From assembly GCF_033568475.1 (NCBI RefSeq), contig NC_133120.1:92522151-92586150 (forward strand): 64,000 nt of DNA, written 5' to 3'. Below, piece after piece: positions 22,123 to 34,473 of this stretch. Every line of letters starts with the position of its first letter. The first letter of the stretch is position 1. This stretch comes from Henckelia pumila. Taxonomy: Eukaryota > Streptophyta > Magnoliopsida > Lamiales > Gesneriaceae. A model generated the notes under the pieces. That model did no database searches. It worked only from the letters and a program-made list of their open reading frames with translations, and was not told the DNA's origin. The position numbers and the translations under genes are program-made.

Positions 22123-24586
22123 TCAGTGAAACATCTCTGGAAATCGTTGCCTCATATCTGATTCTGTCTCCCAAGTAGCTTCTTCAATACCATGACGACT
22201 CCACTGGACTTTCACAAGCGGAATAGTCTTCGTTCGAAGTTGCTTCTCCTTATGATCAAGGATCTGAATTGGCTTCTCAAAATAACTCAAAGTTTCGTCG
22301 AGTTCAGCTTCATCAGCTTGAAGCACATGAGATTCATCAGCAAGGTATTTTCGAAGCATCGATACATGAAAGGCATCATGTATTCCAGATAAGGATGGAG
22401 GAAGAGCTAATCGATAGGCAAGATTGCCTATTTTCTCAAGAACTTCATACGGACCAATATAGCGTGGAGACAACTTCCCTCGCTTGCCAAATCGTACGGT
22501 GCCCCTGAACGGAGAAATCTTCAGAAACACCCTATCCCCCTGTTCAAAAGACAAAGGTCGACGTCGAACATTGGCATACTTCTCTTGTCTGTCCTAAGCT
22601 GTCTTCATTCTCTTCTGAATAAGCTTCACTTGTTCAGTCATATCTCGAATCATATCAGGTCCAATGTCAGGTACCTCGGAAATATCATCCCAGTAAAGAG
22701 ATGATCGACACCTTCTACCATACAGAGCTTCAAACGGAGCCATTCCAATACTCGATTGATAGCTGTTGTTGTACGAGAATTCACAAAGTGGTAGTGAATC
22801 TTGCCAACTTGTGCTAAAATCAAGCACCACAGCTCTCAACATGTCCTCCAATGTCTGAATGGTACGCTCAGACTGTCCGTCTGTCTGTGGATGATACGCT
22901 GTGCTCAAATGAAGTTGAGTACCTAAAGCACTCTGTAAACTGTGCCAGAAGTGTGATGTAAATCGAGGATCACGATCTGATACAATAGACTTCGGCACTC
23001 CATGTAATCTGACAACTTCTCAGACATAAATCTCTGCCATCTGATCGTGTCTATATGTAATACGATAAGGTATGAAACACGCTGATTTCGTCAATCTGTC
23101 GATAATCACCCAGATAGCATCGCAACCTCTAGAAGATCGAGGTAACTTCATCACGAAGTCCATGGAAATATGATCCCATTTCCATTCTGGTACTGATAAA
23201 CTCTGTAACAAACCAGGCGGTTTCTTCCTTTCAGCCTTCACCTGTTGACAATTCAGACATCGAGACACAAAATCAGTGATATCAGACTTCATTGGTTTCC
23301 ACCAATATCGAGTCTTCAAATCGTTGTACATCTTTCTCCCACCAGGATGAATACTATAACGACTACAATGCGCCTCTTTCAGTAGTTGTTGTCGCACATC
23401 AGAAATATCAGGCACTACAAGGCAACTGTTTACATACAAAATATCATCTCGAACCTGGTATTCAGATACATGCCCTGATCGAACTTTCTCAATTGAATTC
23501 TGCACATTCTGATCAAGTTTCTGAGCTTCTTTAATTCTCGAAAGTAACTCTGGTTTAACTTGAATTTGATAAAGTCGCAAAGGCTGATAAGTCATATCAA
23601 ATACTAATCCAGAACAACAACAGTCTTCAATCAAATGGGATATACCAATCGTCGATAGGGATAAAGAACATACCTTTCGACTCAATGCATCAGCTGCTGC
23701 ATTCGATTTTCCCGGATAGTATTTAATCTCACAATCAAAGTCTTTGAGCAAATCAAGCCATCTACGCTGTCTCATATTCAGTTTTGACTGTGAAAACAAA
23801 TATTTCAGACTCTTGTGATCAGAATAGATCTGAAACTATTCCCCGTACAGATAATGTCGCCAAATCTTCAAAGCAAGTACGATGGCGGCCAATTCAAGAT
23901 CATGAATCGGGTATCTGGTCTCATGAGGCTTCAGCTGTCTCGAGGCATAAGCAATCACATGCCCTCGCTGCATCAAAACACACCCCAAACCGCGATGAGA
24001 TGCATCACAATAAACAGTGAAACCACCAGTACCTGAAGGAATCGTCAAGACTGGTGCACTGGTCAATCGCTTTTTCAACTCAATAAAACTGAATTCACAG
24101 GCTTCAGACAAGATAAATGGAGCATTCTTCTGAGTTAACTGAGTAATCGGCTTCGCAATACTAGAAAAATCTTTAATGAACCGGCGATAATACCCAGCCA
24201 AACCCATGAAACTACGTATCTCAGGAACAGATGTTGGTCTCGACCAACTGATCACTGCCTCGACTTTACTTGGATCAACAGATATACCATTTCCAGATAT
24301 GATATGTCCAAGAAATACAACCTGTTTCAGCCAAAACTCACATTTCGACAGTTTAACATACAGTTTCTCAGATCTCAGAGTCTTCAACACAGTTCTCAAA
24401 TGCTCTGAATGATCAATCAGATTCTTTGAATATATCAGAATATCATCAATAAAAATTATCACAAAATCGTCGAGATATTTCTGAAACACACGGTTCATCA
24501 AAGCCATAAACACAGCTGGAGCATTTGTCAAACCAAACGGCATAACTATAAACTCATAATGGCCATACTTGGTTCTGAACGCAGTT
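22123..24586 (-). pseudogene. pol: Tekay-1 pol, C-terminal part: RT end, RNase H, integrase, chromodomain (broken)
   Basis: Read from high to low coordinates, one frame carries the RT palm with FIDDILIYS (about 24430-24455), RNase H ([18 protein letters not shown] near 24010), the integrase zinc finger (H..H near 23340, CLNCQQVK near 23250) and core ([45 protein letters not shown] near 22890). It ends with a GPY/F module (LSPRYIGPYEVLEKIG) and a chromodomain (VKVQWSRHGIEEATWETE). In-frame stops are at 23836-23838 (TAG), 23020-23022 (TGA) and 22594-22596 (TAG). A one-base deletion near 24586 separates it from the upstream frame. Confidence 0.9.
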
Positions 24587-25712
24587 TTGGAATATCAGAA
24601 TCTCTAACTCTCAGCTGATGGTATCCAGATCTCAGATCGATCTTGGAATACACTGAAGAACCCTGCAACTGGTCAAATAAATCATCAATATGAGGCAAAG
24701 GGTATTTGTTCTTTACCGTTGCCTTGTTCAGTTGCCGGTAATCGATACACAATCTCATTGAACCGTCTTTCTTGCGTACAAATAATACTGGAGCACCCCA
24801 AGGAGAAACACTGGGTCGAATGTATCCCTTGGCCAATAAATCTTCCAACTGATCTTTCAACTCTTTCAATTCCACTGGTGCCATTCGATAAGGTGCTTTA
24901 GAAATCGGTGCAGTATCTGGCATCAGTTCTATGTTGAAATCAATCTCACGATACGGAGGTAGTCCTGGAATTTCATCGGGGAAAACTTCCGCAAATTCAC
25001 TAACCACTGGCAAATCAGCCAGGTTCGGGCTAGTTTTCAAAATATCAACTGCATAAACAATAAATCCCTCCGCTCCTTTCTGCAAAAGTCGGGTCATTGA
25101 TAATACAGAAATCAGAGGAATCTTAGCACGAGAACCCTTACCATAGAATTTCCATTTCCCAGCCATCTCAGGTCTGAATCTCACTATCTTCTGAAAACAA
25201 TCTACGGTAGCTCTGTACTTGTTTAGTATATCAATCCCGATAATGCAGTCAAAATCAGACAAACCAAGTACAAAACAATCTATCTTTATCTCATTACCAT
25301 CATACTGTAACAAACAATTCTTAACTGTCTAAATAGATATAAGACCTTTCCCCAAAGGAGAAGAAACAGATACTATAGCAGGTAATGATTCAACAGGCAA
25401 AGCATGTAATGATGCAAATCGTGCAGAGATAAACGTATGGGATGCACCTGTATCTATCAACACATATGCAGGATAACCACAAATAGAACAGTTACCTACA
25501 ATCACCTCATCTAGTGCTCCCTGCGCCTGTTCCTCTGTCAGTGCAAAAACATGAGCCTGTTGTCTCAAAGGCTGACTACCTGTCTGACTCCCTCCTGGCC
25601 TTGTCTGTTGCTGTGGATGTGGTGGTTGAAAGGAATGAACAGAAGAGGCTTGCCTCGCAGGTTGAGCCACTGATCATGATGACTCTGCACCTCGTGACTG
25701 TCCAAAACCTCT
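24587..25712 (-). pseudogene. pol: Tekay-1 protease and reverse transcriptase start (broken)
   Basis: Contains the aspartic protease motif [13 protein letters not shown] (near 25450) and the first RT blocks ([19 protein letters not shown] near 24870; [20 protein letters not shown] near 24750; [20 protein letters not shown] near 24620). In-frame TGA at 25674-25676 and TAG at 25329-25331 interrupt it; the frame is lost near 24586. Relative to element 2 the 25329 stop is CAG to TAG. Confidence 0.88.
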
Positions 25713-26729
25713 CTAAGGACACACCCTCGCAAAATGGCCAGTCTGATGGCATATATGGAACCTCACAGATACACCTCGGCACTGATCGGTTGGATGACCT
25801 CCACCACAACTGTTACAAAAAACTCCTGTCCACTGTTTCGTGCCACTGGAACTCGAAGAACTGCTCCCTGACTTTTTAAACTGTTTTCCTCGAGCTTGCA
25901 AATATCCTTTCTTACCACTGCTACTGCCACCACTTTCAAATCGAGGAGGTTGTTGCGAGATTGGAGCTGAGGTTTGTGACTGTCTCGGAGGCTGAGCGAT
26001 ATACGAAGCTCCTCACTGTTGTATCAAACCAGCTTCCGCTCCTTTGGCACTGTTCAAAGCATCAGCAAAATTATTCGGTCGCCTTGTGTTCACCAAAGTA
26101 AAGACCTCTGGATTCAGTCCATTAATGAATTGATCAGCCATAGCCTCATCACTATCAGCAACATGTGGAGCAAAACGTAGCAATGTAGTGAATTTTGCAA
26201 CATAATCTTCAATATTTAAGTTTCCCTGCTTCAGGTTCGCAAATTCTTCACCTTTATCTTTGCGGTAAGACACTGGAAAGAAGCGTTGGTAAAACTCAGT
26301 TTTGAAGATATTCCACGTCAGTACAGTTCCTCTACGCTCCAAAGCTTTCTTGGTCGTGGACCACCAGCTCTTCGCAACCTCATGCAACTGATGTCCAATT
26401 AATCTGACTCTCCGCTCATCACCATAATCAAGCGAATCAAACAACATCTCCATGTCATCGAGCCATCCTTCACATACAACTGCATTTTCAGAACCGTTCA
26501 GAGTAGGCGGATGATATGATTGAAATCTTTTCAATAATGTTTCCATCGGAGTGGCAGTCATATCTGTCATATCTCGAGAGGTACTTCCCTGTTCATTGCT
26601 CGGGACTATAGCTTGAGGTACTATCGGTGTTACCACTGTCTGTTCTGGCAGAGGAGTATGAACTGTCTGCTCTGGCATAGGAGTAGGAACCCGTGGTCTA
26701 AGAGGAGGTCGTCCTGGTCTTCGAGACAT
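25713..26729 (-). pseudogene. gag: Tekay-1 gag (broken, zinc knuckle damaged)
   Basis: Starts at ATG 26729 (MSRRPGRPPLRPRVP). The retrotransposon gag domain follows (WLDDMEMLFDSLDYGDERRV; VAKSWWSTTKKALE; EFYQRFFPVSYR). An in-frame TGA is at 26013-26015. Further on are a CX2CX3HX4C motif ([13 protein letters not shown]) and a second knuckle in which the first cysteine is replaced by phenylalanine ([14 protein letters not shown]); element 2 keeps the cysteine. The region ends at a TAG (25713-25715) where element 2 has CAG. Confidence 0.88.
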
Positions 26730-27134
26730 ATCTGATTATCAAAAGGGTTAGGATACCACAATCATCAAATCTATCTCAGTCCTCCTCTGATCATCTTACC
26801 TCTGATCAAGACTCGGTTCTGATTCAATCTTAAAAGAAATAATTGAAGTACTCAAACAAGACATGCTTCCAATCAATTCAGATAATCAGGTAGCATATCA
26901 TAATTCCTCAGAACACATGCCTCTAATCATTCCAGATATTCCAGTAAGCATGTGTCTTCATACTTTCAAATAAAATAACTACAACATCATGTAATAAAAT
27001 ACTTGAAAGTAAATCATGCTAGCATTTACCACATGTAATTCAATCATGTAATTAAATCATAGCATGATAAAATAAGTAAGCAAAGAAGATGACTCGATCT
27101 ACCCCACTCGCTATCTAATTCAGTCCAGAATTTT

Positions 27135-27149
27135 CTCGCTCTGATACCA
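27135..27149 (-). promoter_or_regulatory. Tekay-1 primer-binding site, initiator tRNA-Met
   Basis: On the minus strand TGGTATCAGAGCGAG begins five bases after the 5' LTR. Its first 12 bases complement the 3' end of plant initiator tRNA-Met (...GCTCTGATACCA). Confidence 0.9.
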
Positions 27150-27154
27150 CCTGT

Positions 27155-29339
27155 TGTGACAACCCGATTCTAAATCTCTCAAATCATATAATAATCTATG
27201 AAACATAATTTAAGGCTAAGCATCAAAGCCAAAACCAAAAGGAAAGAAAAAAATTTTTTAAAAAAATGGCCTGCGCGCGCGCGGGCATCACCCTCGCGCG
27301 TGCGCAGTTCAATGGGGCAGCGCCCCATGGCTTGGCCTACGCACGCGCGAGCAAGGGCTCGCCCGTGCACAGGCCAATCGGCCAAAAAATTTTGCTGCAC
27401 ACTGCTGCTGTCCAAATGCTGTCCTAGCTTCAATATATCAGCTCAACAAATGCAAGAAATACTATACAAGTTCCAACAAGCATGAGGCAAGGTAAGTGAA
27501 TGTATTAACAAGATCATAATCTTATCTTGTATCAAGAACAATACAACAAGATCAAGGTGAATCCATAATCAATTATCAAACATCATAGACATAAACTCAA
27601 ATCTAAAGTAAACACATAAAGATCAAATGTGATTACAAGTATAAGTCTATCATCTATACAACTCTAACTTTAAACATAAGTTCAACAAGCAACCATTTAG
27701 ACTAAAGTTCAAATCTAAGTTATTATACAATCATACTCGTTGAAACGAACATAACATTACAGCAACTTCACATCTATACCGAGTCATCACACTAATCCCT
27801 CATTCTTCAAGCTCGCTTTTGTCCTGTTCCACTCCCGCCTATTGCCATGACACATACAACACAACAATATCCGGATAACTCCGGTGAGAAACATATTTCC
27901 CAGTAAAAGCAACTAAGCATGCATAGCAAATCATATATCAAACTCATGATATGAAAATAACTTCAATGCATGTTTTAAAACAAGGTTCACTGATTCATCG
28001 GTTGGGATCCCGAGAAAAAGATATCATAACTAACCACCGACTCTCCCGATCGAGGTGGGGCTACTTATCTTGCTTCTCTAAACTTTGAAGCCATTATATA
28101 TGTAAATCAAACGCTAGGATAAGTCAACCACCCAGGCCATACATATATAACTCCTCAAATCGTCTATTCGAACGTTTCCGTTCATTTCAAAATCAAAGAA
28201 TAAGTCTTGCAAGATGAATGCAACATATATCAGCATAAAAGCATTCATTAACATCAAAGACTCATTCAACAATTCATATAATAGCATATAAAAGCAATTA
28301 AGAAAATAAGTATGTGATTTAGGGAACTCGATACAAACTATCTCGAGTTATAATCCCATTCAAGTAGTAGTCCACTTTTACCTTTTGATTATGAGGTTTA
28401 TGGTATCTTCTAACTGTCCAAATCTGTACAATAAACAACCACAAGCCTTGTCTCAAAATCTGCACTTAAAACCATTCAAACTCCATTGTAGAATCACTTC
28501 AAACCTTGCTTCAATCTCTATCGGTTTGAAGGTGAAGTTCTCGAGCTCGATGGTATTCAAACACAATCTGAAATGAAGTTTAGAAAGCTTACAAACATCA
28601 GCTAGGACTCACCAAAATCACAGCTCAATACAGATAGCAAAACAGCCTCAATTCACAATCCGGCGGCGTAACGGTATAAATTCGGCAACCGAAAATCAAT
28701 CCTTTCAACTCAATCATTCAACACAACTTCATAACAATATATATACCAGCAAGAATACCATCAATAAACCAAAAAATCAGATGGCATAATTTTCAAATAC
28801 TTGCTGAAAAGTAACATTAATTTCAAACGGCATTCAATCTTCAATCCGCCTTTGAACATACAAAACATGTAATCTCAAGAACACCAATTCATACACAAAT
28901 CTGATCTCTGCCATTTTCGAATTCTCAAACCATGAAGAATCAAAATAAAACTTACATCAATTCAAAGGCCTCGTCGCAAGGATTCCAAAACACTTTTCGG
29001 AATCGAATTTGGATAACCGGAACTCAAGATATTGCACTTTGAAGATGAAGAATGAAACTTGGAGTTCTTGATTCTCCCTCTCGGTTCTTCCTCCAACTTT
29101 TCTGATGAAAATCATGTCCTACACGTGAATAACCAGAATAATAACAAGTGTTCAACAAAATTTCCAATATTTGCACTTTGGCCCCTCAAGTCTTCAATAA
29201 TTGCAATTAGGTCCTCAACTTATCATTTCATTCAATTTCAATCCTAAATAATTTAAGAATATTAGAATTTAAATCAAAACTCCAAATATTCCTAAATTAA
29301 ATATTCTCGGATTAAAATTAAATAATTCCGGGCGTTACA
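27155..29339 (-). repeat. Tekay-1 5' LTR (right copy)
   Basis: 2185 bp, nearly identical to the left LTR, differing by scattered substitutions and small indels, with visible differences concentrated in the GC-rich segment (27262-27385). It ends GGGCGTTACA at 29339, followed by the CTTTT target duplication. Confidence 0.92.
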
Positions 29340-30371
29340 CTTTTCTACCGCCCGGGCGCGATGCGCAGATTTGGAATTTTAATATGTTGGAGAGTTTATT
29401 TCGCGAAGGATTCTTGGGGACTATAAATACAATTCTTTCCATAGACTTAGGGTTTGAAGGGAGGCGCACGGAAGGAGGTAGACGGCGGCTAAGAGTTTGA
29501 AGTTTTCTCATCATCGTTGGGAGTTTTTCTCTTTGTCTTTTCTGAATTTTTATGTTAAACGTTTTTTTTAGATTGAATTTTGTAATGACGTTCAGTAGCT
29601 AAACTTTTATTTTGTTGGAATCAAGGGGATCCGAACCCCGAAACACTGTAGTGTGATTGAATCACCGGACGAATTGAGATTTGATTTATGTTTATAATTG
29701 ATTTTATCATGTGTTTTCTTTATGTTGATGATTAGCTACCCTTATCATAGATTCGTAAATTGTGATTTGTTGTCGCGAGATAGGTTCATAGTTAGGACGA
29801 ATGATAGAATCCATGGACTTAAAATATGCATAGAGATATGGTATTTAGTACATGTTAATAGCCATAGACCACCAGGTTGAAAGTTGTAGAATTCATAGAA
29901 CGCAAAGCGATCAGTCGTGATAAACAATTAGAGAGATTTAATTGTTTCATTGATTTTATTAGTTTGACATAACCTCGAGAGAGAGTGTCAAGGTTTCAGG
30001 AATTTCTGTCAAACTTATGCCATAAATTAAGTTCCAATCGTCCAGTTCAATTAGGGGGAAGGTGAACCGAAATTCCAACAAAATCTTTTCAAATTGTTAT
30101 TTTTCAATCGTGAGAATTGGTTTCTTGGTTGTGAAATATTTATTTATTTACATTGAGTTTTTAGTATTAAATGTTAGATAGAATCCAAAATCAACTTTTC
30201 GATACTTTGTGTAGTTAAAAATTAAAGAAACAAATTATTATTGATTAGTCCCTGAGGACGATACTCATACTCAGTACATTTTATTATAACTTGAATCGTG
30301 CACTTGCGATTATTTCGACTGGAACTGAGAGATTTTTATAGAAAATTTAAGTGTTATTATTCCGTCGATCA
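29340..30371 (+). repeat. Athila 3' LTR, right fragment
   Basis: Starts inside stem-loop unit 3 at the loop (CTTTTCTA) and its right arm (CCGCCCGGGCGC), then TATA (29421-29430) and the rest of the LTR to CGTCGATCA at 30371. It joins exactly to 19838 once the nested element and one copy of CTTTT are removed. Confidence 0.92.
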
Positions 30372-30480
30372 GTTACATTGTTAGAAAATATTGCAAATAT
30401 GTTTATGGTTGCAGTGTTAAATATTATATCGATTCGATCCATCAAAAAGATATATAAATAATTTATTTATTTTTAATGAA
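30372..30480. repeat. R4 repeat, right part after the Athila insertion
   Basis: GTTAC target duplication (30372-30376) followed by the remainder of the R4 sequence (attgttagaaaatattgcaa, cagtgttaaatattatat). Confidence 0.75.
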
Positions 30481-31130
30481 ACTCTATAATGATTTGAAAT
30501 TATTATTAAAATCTTCTTTACATATATGAAGACAAGTCGTTAAATATTTTAATATATCACAAGTATTTAGATACACCAAAATAAATAAGAATATGGATTT
30601 ACTCTCAAAATAAAATAAAAAAAGGTTGAAATAAAAGATTAAATGTAAACGTTTGTAATTAATGACATTTAAAATTCAATAAAAATTTCAGCAACGAAAA
30701 CATTATAAGAAAAAGAAGATAATTAGATTTTGAAAAACAAGAAATTAAAAAAAAAGGATGTCCAACAATTACATCAATCATTAACGATATTGACATAAAA
30801 ATAATTAAAGACGATTCATACCAGAATGCAGTTGGGAACGATGAAATTATTGTTATTCTTACAAGTAAAATTTTTTAGTAATAAAAAAGTATGTCCAACG
30901 AAAACATAAAATAATAACGATAGCAAAATGTAAATGATTGATGAAGAAAGAAATCATCAAAAAAATTCTATTAAGATGATGTTCATATTGAAGAAATAAA
31001 AAAACAGATGTTAAATGGAAAAAAAAGTGAAAAAGAGAAAAAATATAAAATATAAAAAAAATTAATTGTGCAATAATTTAAATTAAAGTTTAGAATGCAT
31101 TATCTATATTATATTTGTTTTTTTATAAAT
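30481..31130. repeat. R5 repeat (+ orientation)
   Basis: AT-rich stretch whose inverted relative is at 39081-39515. It carries a plus-strand copy of the protein-coding relic (30680-30875) and ends at the start of an R4 copy. Confidence 0.6.
30680..30875 (+). pseudogene. Protein-coding relic, copy 5 (opposite orientation)
   Basis: In one frame the plus strand reads TSIINDIDIKIIKDD followed by NAVGNDEIIVILTSKIF and a stop. This parallels IINDIDLQVIEDN...EVGNNKIIYTLAK of copy 3 although the DNA has diverged considerably. Upstream the frame has stops but still shows SATK and KKLKKK segments. Similarity that is clearer as peptide than as DNA suggests past coding constraint. Confidence 0.4.
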
Positions 31131-31671
31131 CAATAGTTACAAAATAAATAATCAACACATAAGATAAGAAATTACAAAATAAGTATTTAATTTAATTAAC
31201 TTATCTCACTTATTAATAAATACATAATAAATAATATTGCTTGAAAGCATACATGCATGAGATAGAAAATAAAGCGAATTCATGATACGAAACAAATCAT
31301 AATTTCTCAAGATTAATCAATAAAAAAATACAAAACACTAGCTCAAATAATTGCATAGTTTCAATATCAATATTGTGACAATATAAAACTATATTAAATA
31401 TTATATTTATAAGCTTAAATCAGTTATTGATAATATTTATTTTAAACTGTTAGTGTAGATATAAAATAATGATGACCATAAATGATAAAAATATGGAAAA
31501 TCAAGGGTTTCATTTTCGAAAGTATTGCAAATTTTTTTATTAGTTGCAATGTTAAAGATTATATTGATTTCATAACTAAACATGTAATAGTTTTTCTTTC
31601 AAATAGTATATATTGCCAATTATTATAAAATATTTTATTTAAAGAACGACAACACTTCAATGAAGGGATGA
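31131..31671. repeat. R4 repeat (+ orientation), second copy
   Basis: Direct relative of 5031-5584 over its whole length, ending 'aagaacgacaacacttcaat' next to an inverted R2 copy. Confidence 0.7.
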
Positions 31672-32290
31672 TGTGGTCCGAGTCTAAACTTAGCCTTATA
31701 TTAAACTCATCCCATAGAGACAAGTTTAAACTCACCCAAATGGGTTCACAAACAGGTTCAGATGGATCTTCGCGTTTAACCCATCATAAAAATTGCTATT
31801 AATAAAAATGAAAAAAATATTGATATTTTAATAGAGAAAAAATAATGCATTATAAATGGAAAAAAAATCGTGAAATAGATAAAAATTCAACATATAGAGG
31901 AAAAAATATTTATTAATAATTTAAATTAAGGTTTAGAATGCATTATATATGTTGTTATTATTATTTTTACATAAATAAATACTCGTAAAACAAGTAATTA
32001 ACACATAAATTAGAAAATAAATATTTTTATTTAATTTGATTAACATATCTTACTTATTAACAAATACATAATAAATTATTTCGATTCAGAGCATACATAG
32101 ATAAGAAAGAAAATAAAACAAATGTATGGTACCAAGAATGTCATACTTGCTCAATATTAATCAATAAAATGATGGAAACTCGAGTTAATAATTGCATAAG
32201 AATCAATATCAATATTGTGTCAAATTAAAACTATATTAAACATTATATCTATATTCTAACATGAGCTATTGATAATGTATTATTTTAAAC
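31672..32290. repeat. R2 repeat (inverted copy)
   Basis: Starts with the GGTCCGAGTCTAAAC block, the reverse complement of the word-rich end of the other R2 copies, and ends with 'attattttaaactgttaa'. The ORF found in other copies is not open here. Confidence 0.65.
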
Positions 32291-33760
32291 TGTTAATATA
32301 TATATATATATATAGAATAACGATGACCGTAAGTAAGGAACATTGAAACTGTAAGCTTTTCGTAAAGTGACAAACGTTCGATACTACAATTGATATCAGA
32401 GCTAAGGTCATGTGTTCGATTCTCATTGATTACAAGGAGTGCAATGACGATTGTTGAGTGCAATAATTGTCCTTGTTGGGTAGAACAATCGAACCATGAC
32501 GTTTGGGATGCTAGATTATTTTGATTATAGTACTCCGGATTTTTTGTACACATATTAAGAAAAAGAATTGGAAAATTAAATTTCGTACAAACTTCAAATT
32601 TTATTCCTTTAAATGATTTTAAAAATTATTGCACAATTTGAAAGGTTTAGTTAATAGGGGTGTATTAGTAAAGAAGTGTAAAAAATATTATTAAATACGA
32701 TATATGACTATATATTTTGGGACAAAAAATGTGAACTATATAATTGGGATGGAGGGAGTATTATCTAATTAATTGAATAATAATTTAATTCAATTAAATT
32801 ATTATAAGTCATTTATATCAATAATAATTGTCTTAAATTTTAAGATAGTGTGTATTAAAATTGGTGTCCTTTAATAGATTTGAGATTATGCATGATTTCA
32901 AGACAATAAAATAAAATTAATCATGGTACGAACATTTCTTATGATGATTATGATAACTATTGAACCAATTATAAATAAATTTTATGATATTAGGATAGAA
33001 TGTTATATATTTTAAATTGAATAGTTGAATTTATAATTTTATTTGATTATTATTATTGTTTGTTTTTATTTTTTATCTTTTAATTTGTATTTATTTTAAT
33101 TTTTGATATTTTTTATGACTGATAAACATGATGGACTATGGTAAAAAAAAATCAAAATGAAAATAACATACAAGTTAATTGACAAAAAATAAAAACAATA
33201 TAGAAACTGCATGACTACAAATGAAAATATACTGTAACATGACCAAAAACAAAAAAATAGGAGTTATAAGACTGAAAATATAAATTCATCATTAATAGAA
33301 CAAAAAATGAAACATAAATACAAATAAAAAGATCAAAATTGTATTTTTCCCGTTATTTTTATATTATTTTTTTGTTGAAAATGTATTCTTATTTATATTT
33401 TAATAATTTATAATAAAAATTATATTTAAAAAAACATAATTAAAGAGTTAAAATAATAAATAAATTAGTAGTTTAGTAATTTTTTAATATAATAGTTTAG
33501 TAATTTAATGATTAAGTTATTTATTTATCATTAATTTTAGTTTGAATCATTATATTTTCAAATATCAATAATAAGACGTACATTTAAAAACTTGTTAATG
33601 ATTATTGTATTATTTCAATTGATTTTTATAATTAATAATCAAATATGACTTTTATCACGAGGCCGTGAAAATCTAACTAAATATAATTATTATAAAAAAT
33701 AATAAATATATAATATAAAGACAAAGTGACACCACGTGCATCGCACGTGCATTTTACTAG
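32291..33760 (+). mobile_element. Helitron-like element, copy B (3' end at 33760)
   Basis: Ends on the plus strand with palindrome CACGTGC-atc-type hairpin (33732-33750), then 'attttaCTAG' and a following T. It is the inverted counterpart of copy A (3674-5030), with the same internal order: TRIM-like segment (32330-32530), Stowaway-like end (32640-32762), then about 1 kb of AT-rich filler. No helicase or replication-initiator ORF is present, so both are non-autonomous. The 5' end is not certain. Confidence 0.5.
32640..32762. mobile_element. Stowaway-like MITE end, copy B
   Basis: Ends 'ataattgggatggagggagTA', the inverted counterpart of 4679-4800. The partner terminal repeat is not clearly preserved; TACTCC at 32528 is a weak candidate. 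Confidence 0.4.
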
Positions 33761-34473
33761 TATAGTAAAATATACATAATTTAAGAAATAAAAAATATAA
33801 CTAAATTGAAACTAAAAAGATATTATTTACATATAAGATATATATATATACATATATATACATACACACAAATACACACACACATGCATTCTGTATATGC
33901 GGAGTATGCTTGTATTAAATAAATTTGCCTAGGGGTAAAAAAACATTTGATGATGGGGTGTATCCACATGGCTGGGCAGGAAACGTAGTGCTTTTGTGGT
34001 CAACATTGCATATTTTCCTGCTGCCTTCATGTCCATGCCACATGCCCTCACTGCTCCCTCCATATTTCATGCTTATCATTTTTAAGGTTTTCTAAATTTT
34101 ATGCATCATTCCATGATATCTCTTTCGAGCTGTTCAAACGTTATGATTCGATATTTTTGTTGTTGAGGGGGTAAAAGCCCTCGTTTGGGTTCAAAAACAT
34201 TCAGCTCAACATCGATGGATATTCTAAAAGGAAATAAGACGAAATCGATTGCTAACGGGATTGTTCTAGGTATGCTATTCTCGATTTTTATGGTTTTTTT
34301 TATCGTAAGTTCGATTATCGAGATTGAACTTCTAACTTTGTGGATATTATAATTTTGTCAACAAGATAATTTCTTTCCATCCAGTTTTTCGAATCAAACT
34401 TGTTTGTTTCAATGCAAATAGTCGTTTTTAAGGGTGCACGGATAGGGGTTTAATATTTGATATTTATCAATAA
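33761..34473. other. AT-rich spacer, no gene seen
   Basis: Holds TA/CA-rich simple repeats near 33838-33885 and otherwise unique-looking sequence. No ORF with recognisable product. Confidence 0.6.

Larger units (their letters stand above)
19839..29339 (-). mobile_element. Tekay/Del-type chromodomain Ty3/gypsy element 1, nested in the Athila LTR
   Basis: Element of 9501 bp with LTRs of about 2.19 kb (TGTGACGACCCG...GGCGTTACA on the plus strand) and a CTTTT target duplication (19834-19838, 29340-29344). Transcription is on the minus strand: right LTR, iMet primer site, gag with a zinc knuckle, protease, reverse transcriptase, RNase H, integrase, chromodomain, polypurine tract, left LTR. A C-terminal chromodomain with long LTRs places it in the Tekay/Del chromoviruses. 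Disrupted by at least seven stops and one frameshift. A related element is at 49007-58345. Confidence 0.93.
9400..30371 (+). mobile_element. Athila-type Ty3/gypsy LTR retrotransposon, split by a nested element
   Basis: Element starts TGATAGGAGTC and ends CCGTCGATCA, flanked by direct GTTAC repeats (9395-9399, 30372-30376). Without the nested insertion (19839-29339 plus its 5-bp duplication) it is about 11.5 kb, a normal Athila size. Order: 5' LTR, tRNA-Asp primer site, gag-protease, reverse transcriptase (FMDDFSIFG), RNase H, integrase, GC-rich stem-loop array, ORF3, long non-coding tail, polypurine tract, 3' LTR. The tRNA-Asp site, the FMDDF catalytic box and an extra ORF after pol are Athila/Tat traits. 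All ORFs are broken, so it is not autonomous. Confidence 0.93.

Noticed and set aside
22192..25879. Plus-strand ORFs across Tekay-1 (and the same across Tekay-2)
   Set aside because: They are antisense shadows of gag-pol, which has clear catalytic motifs on the minus strand.
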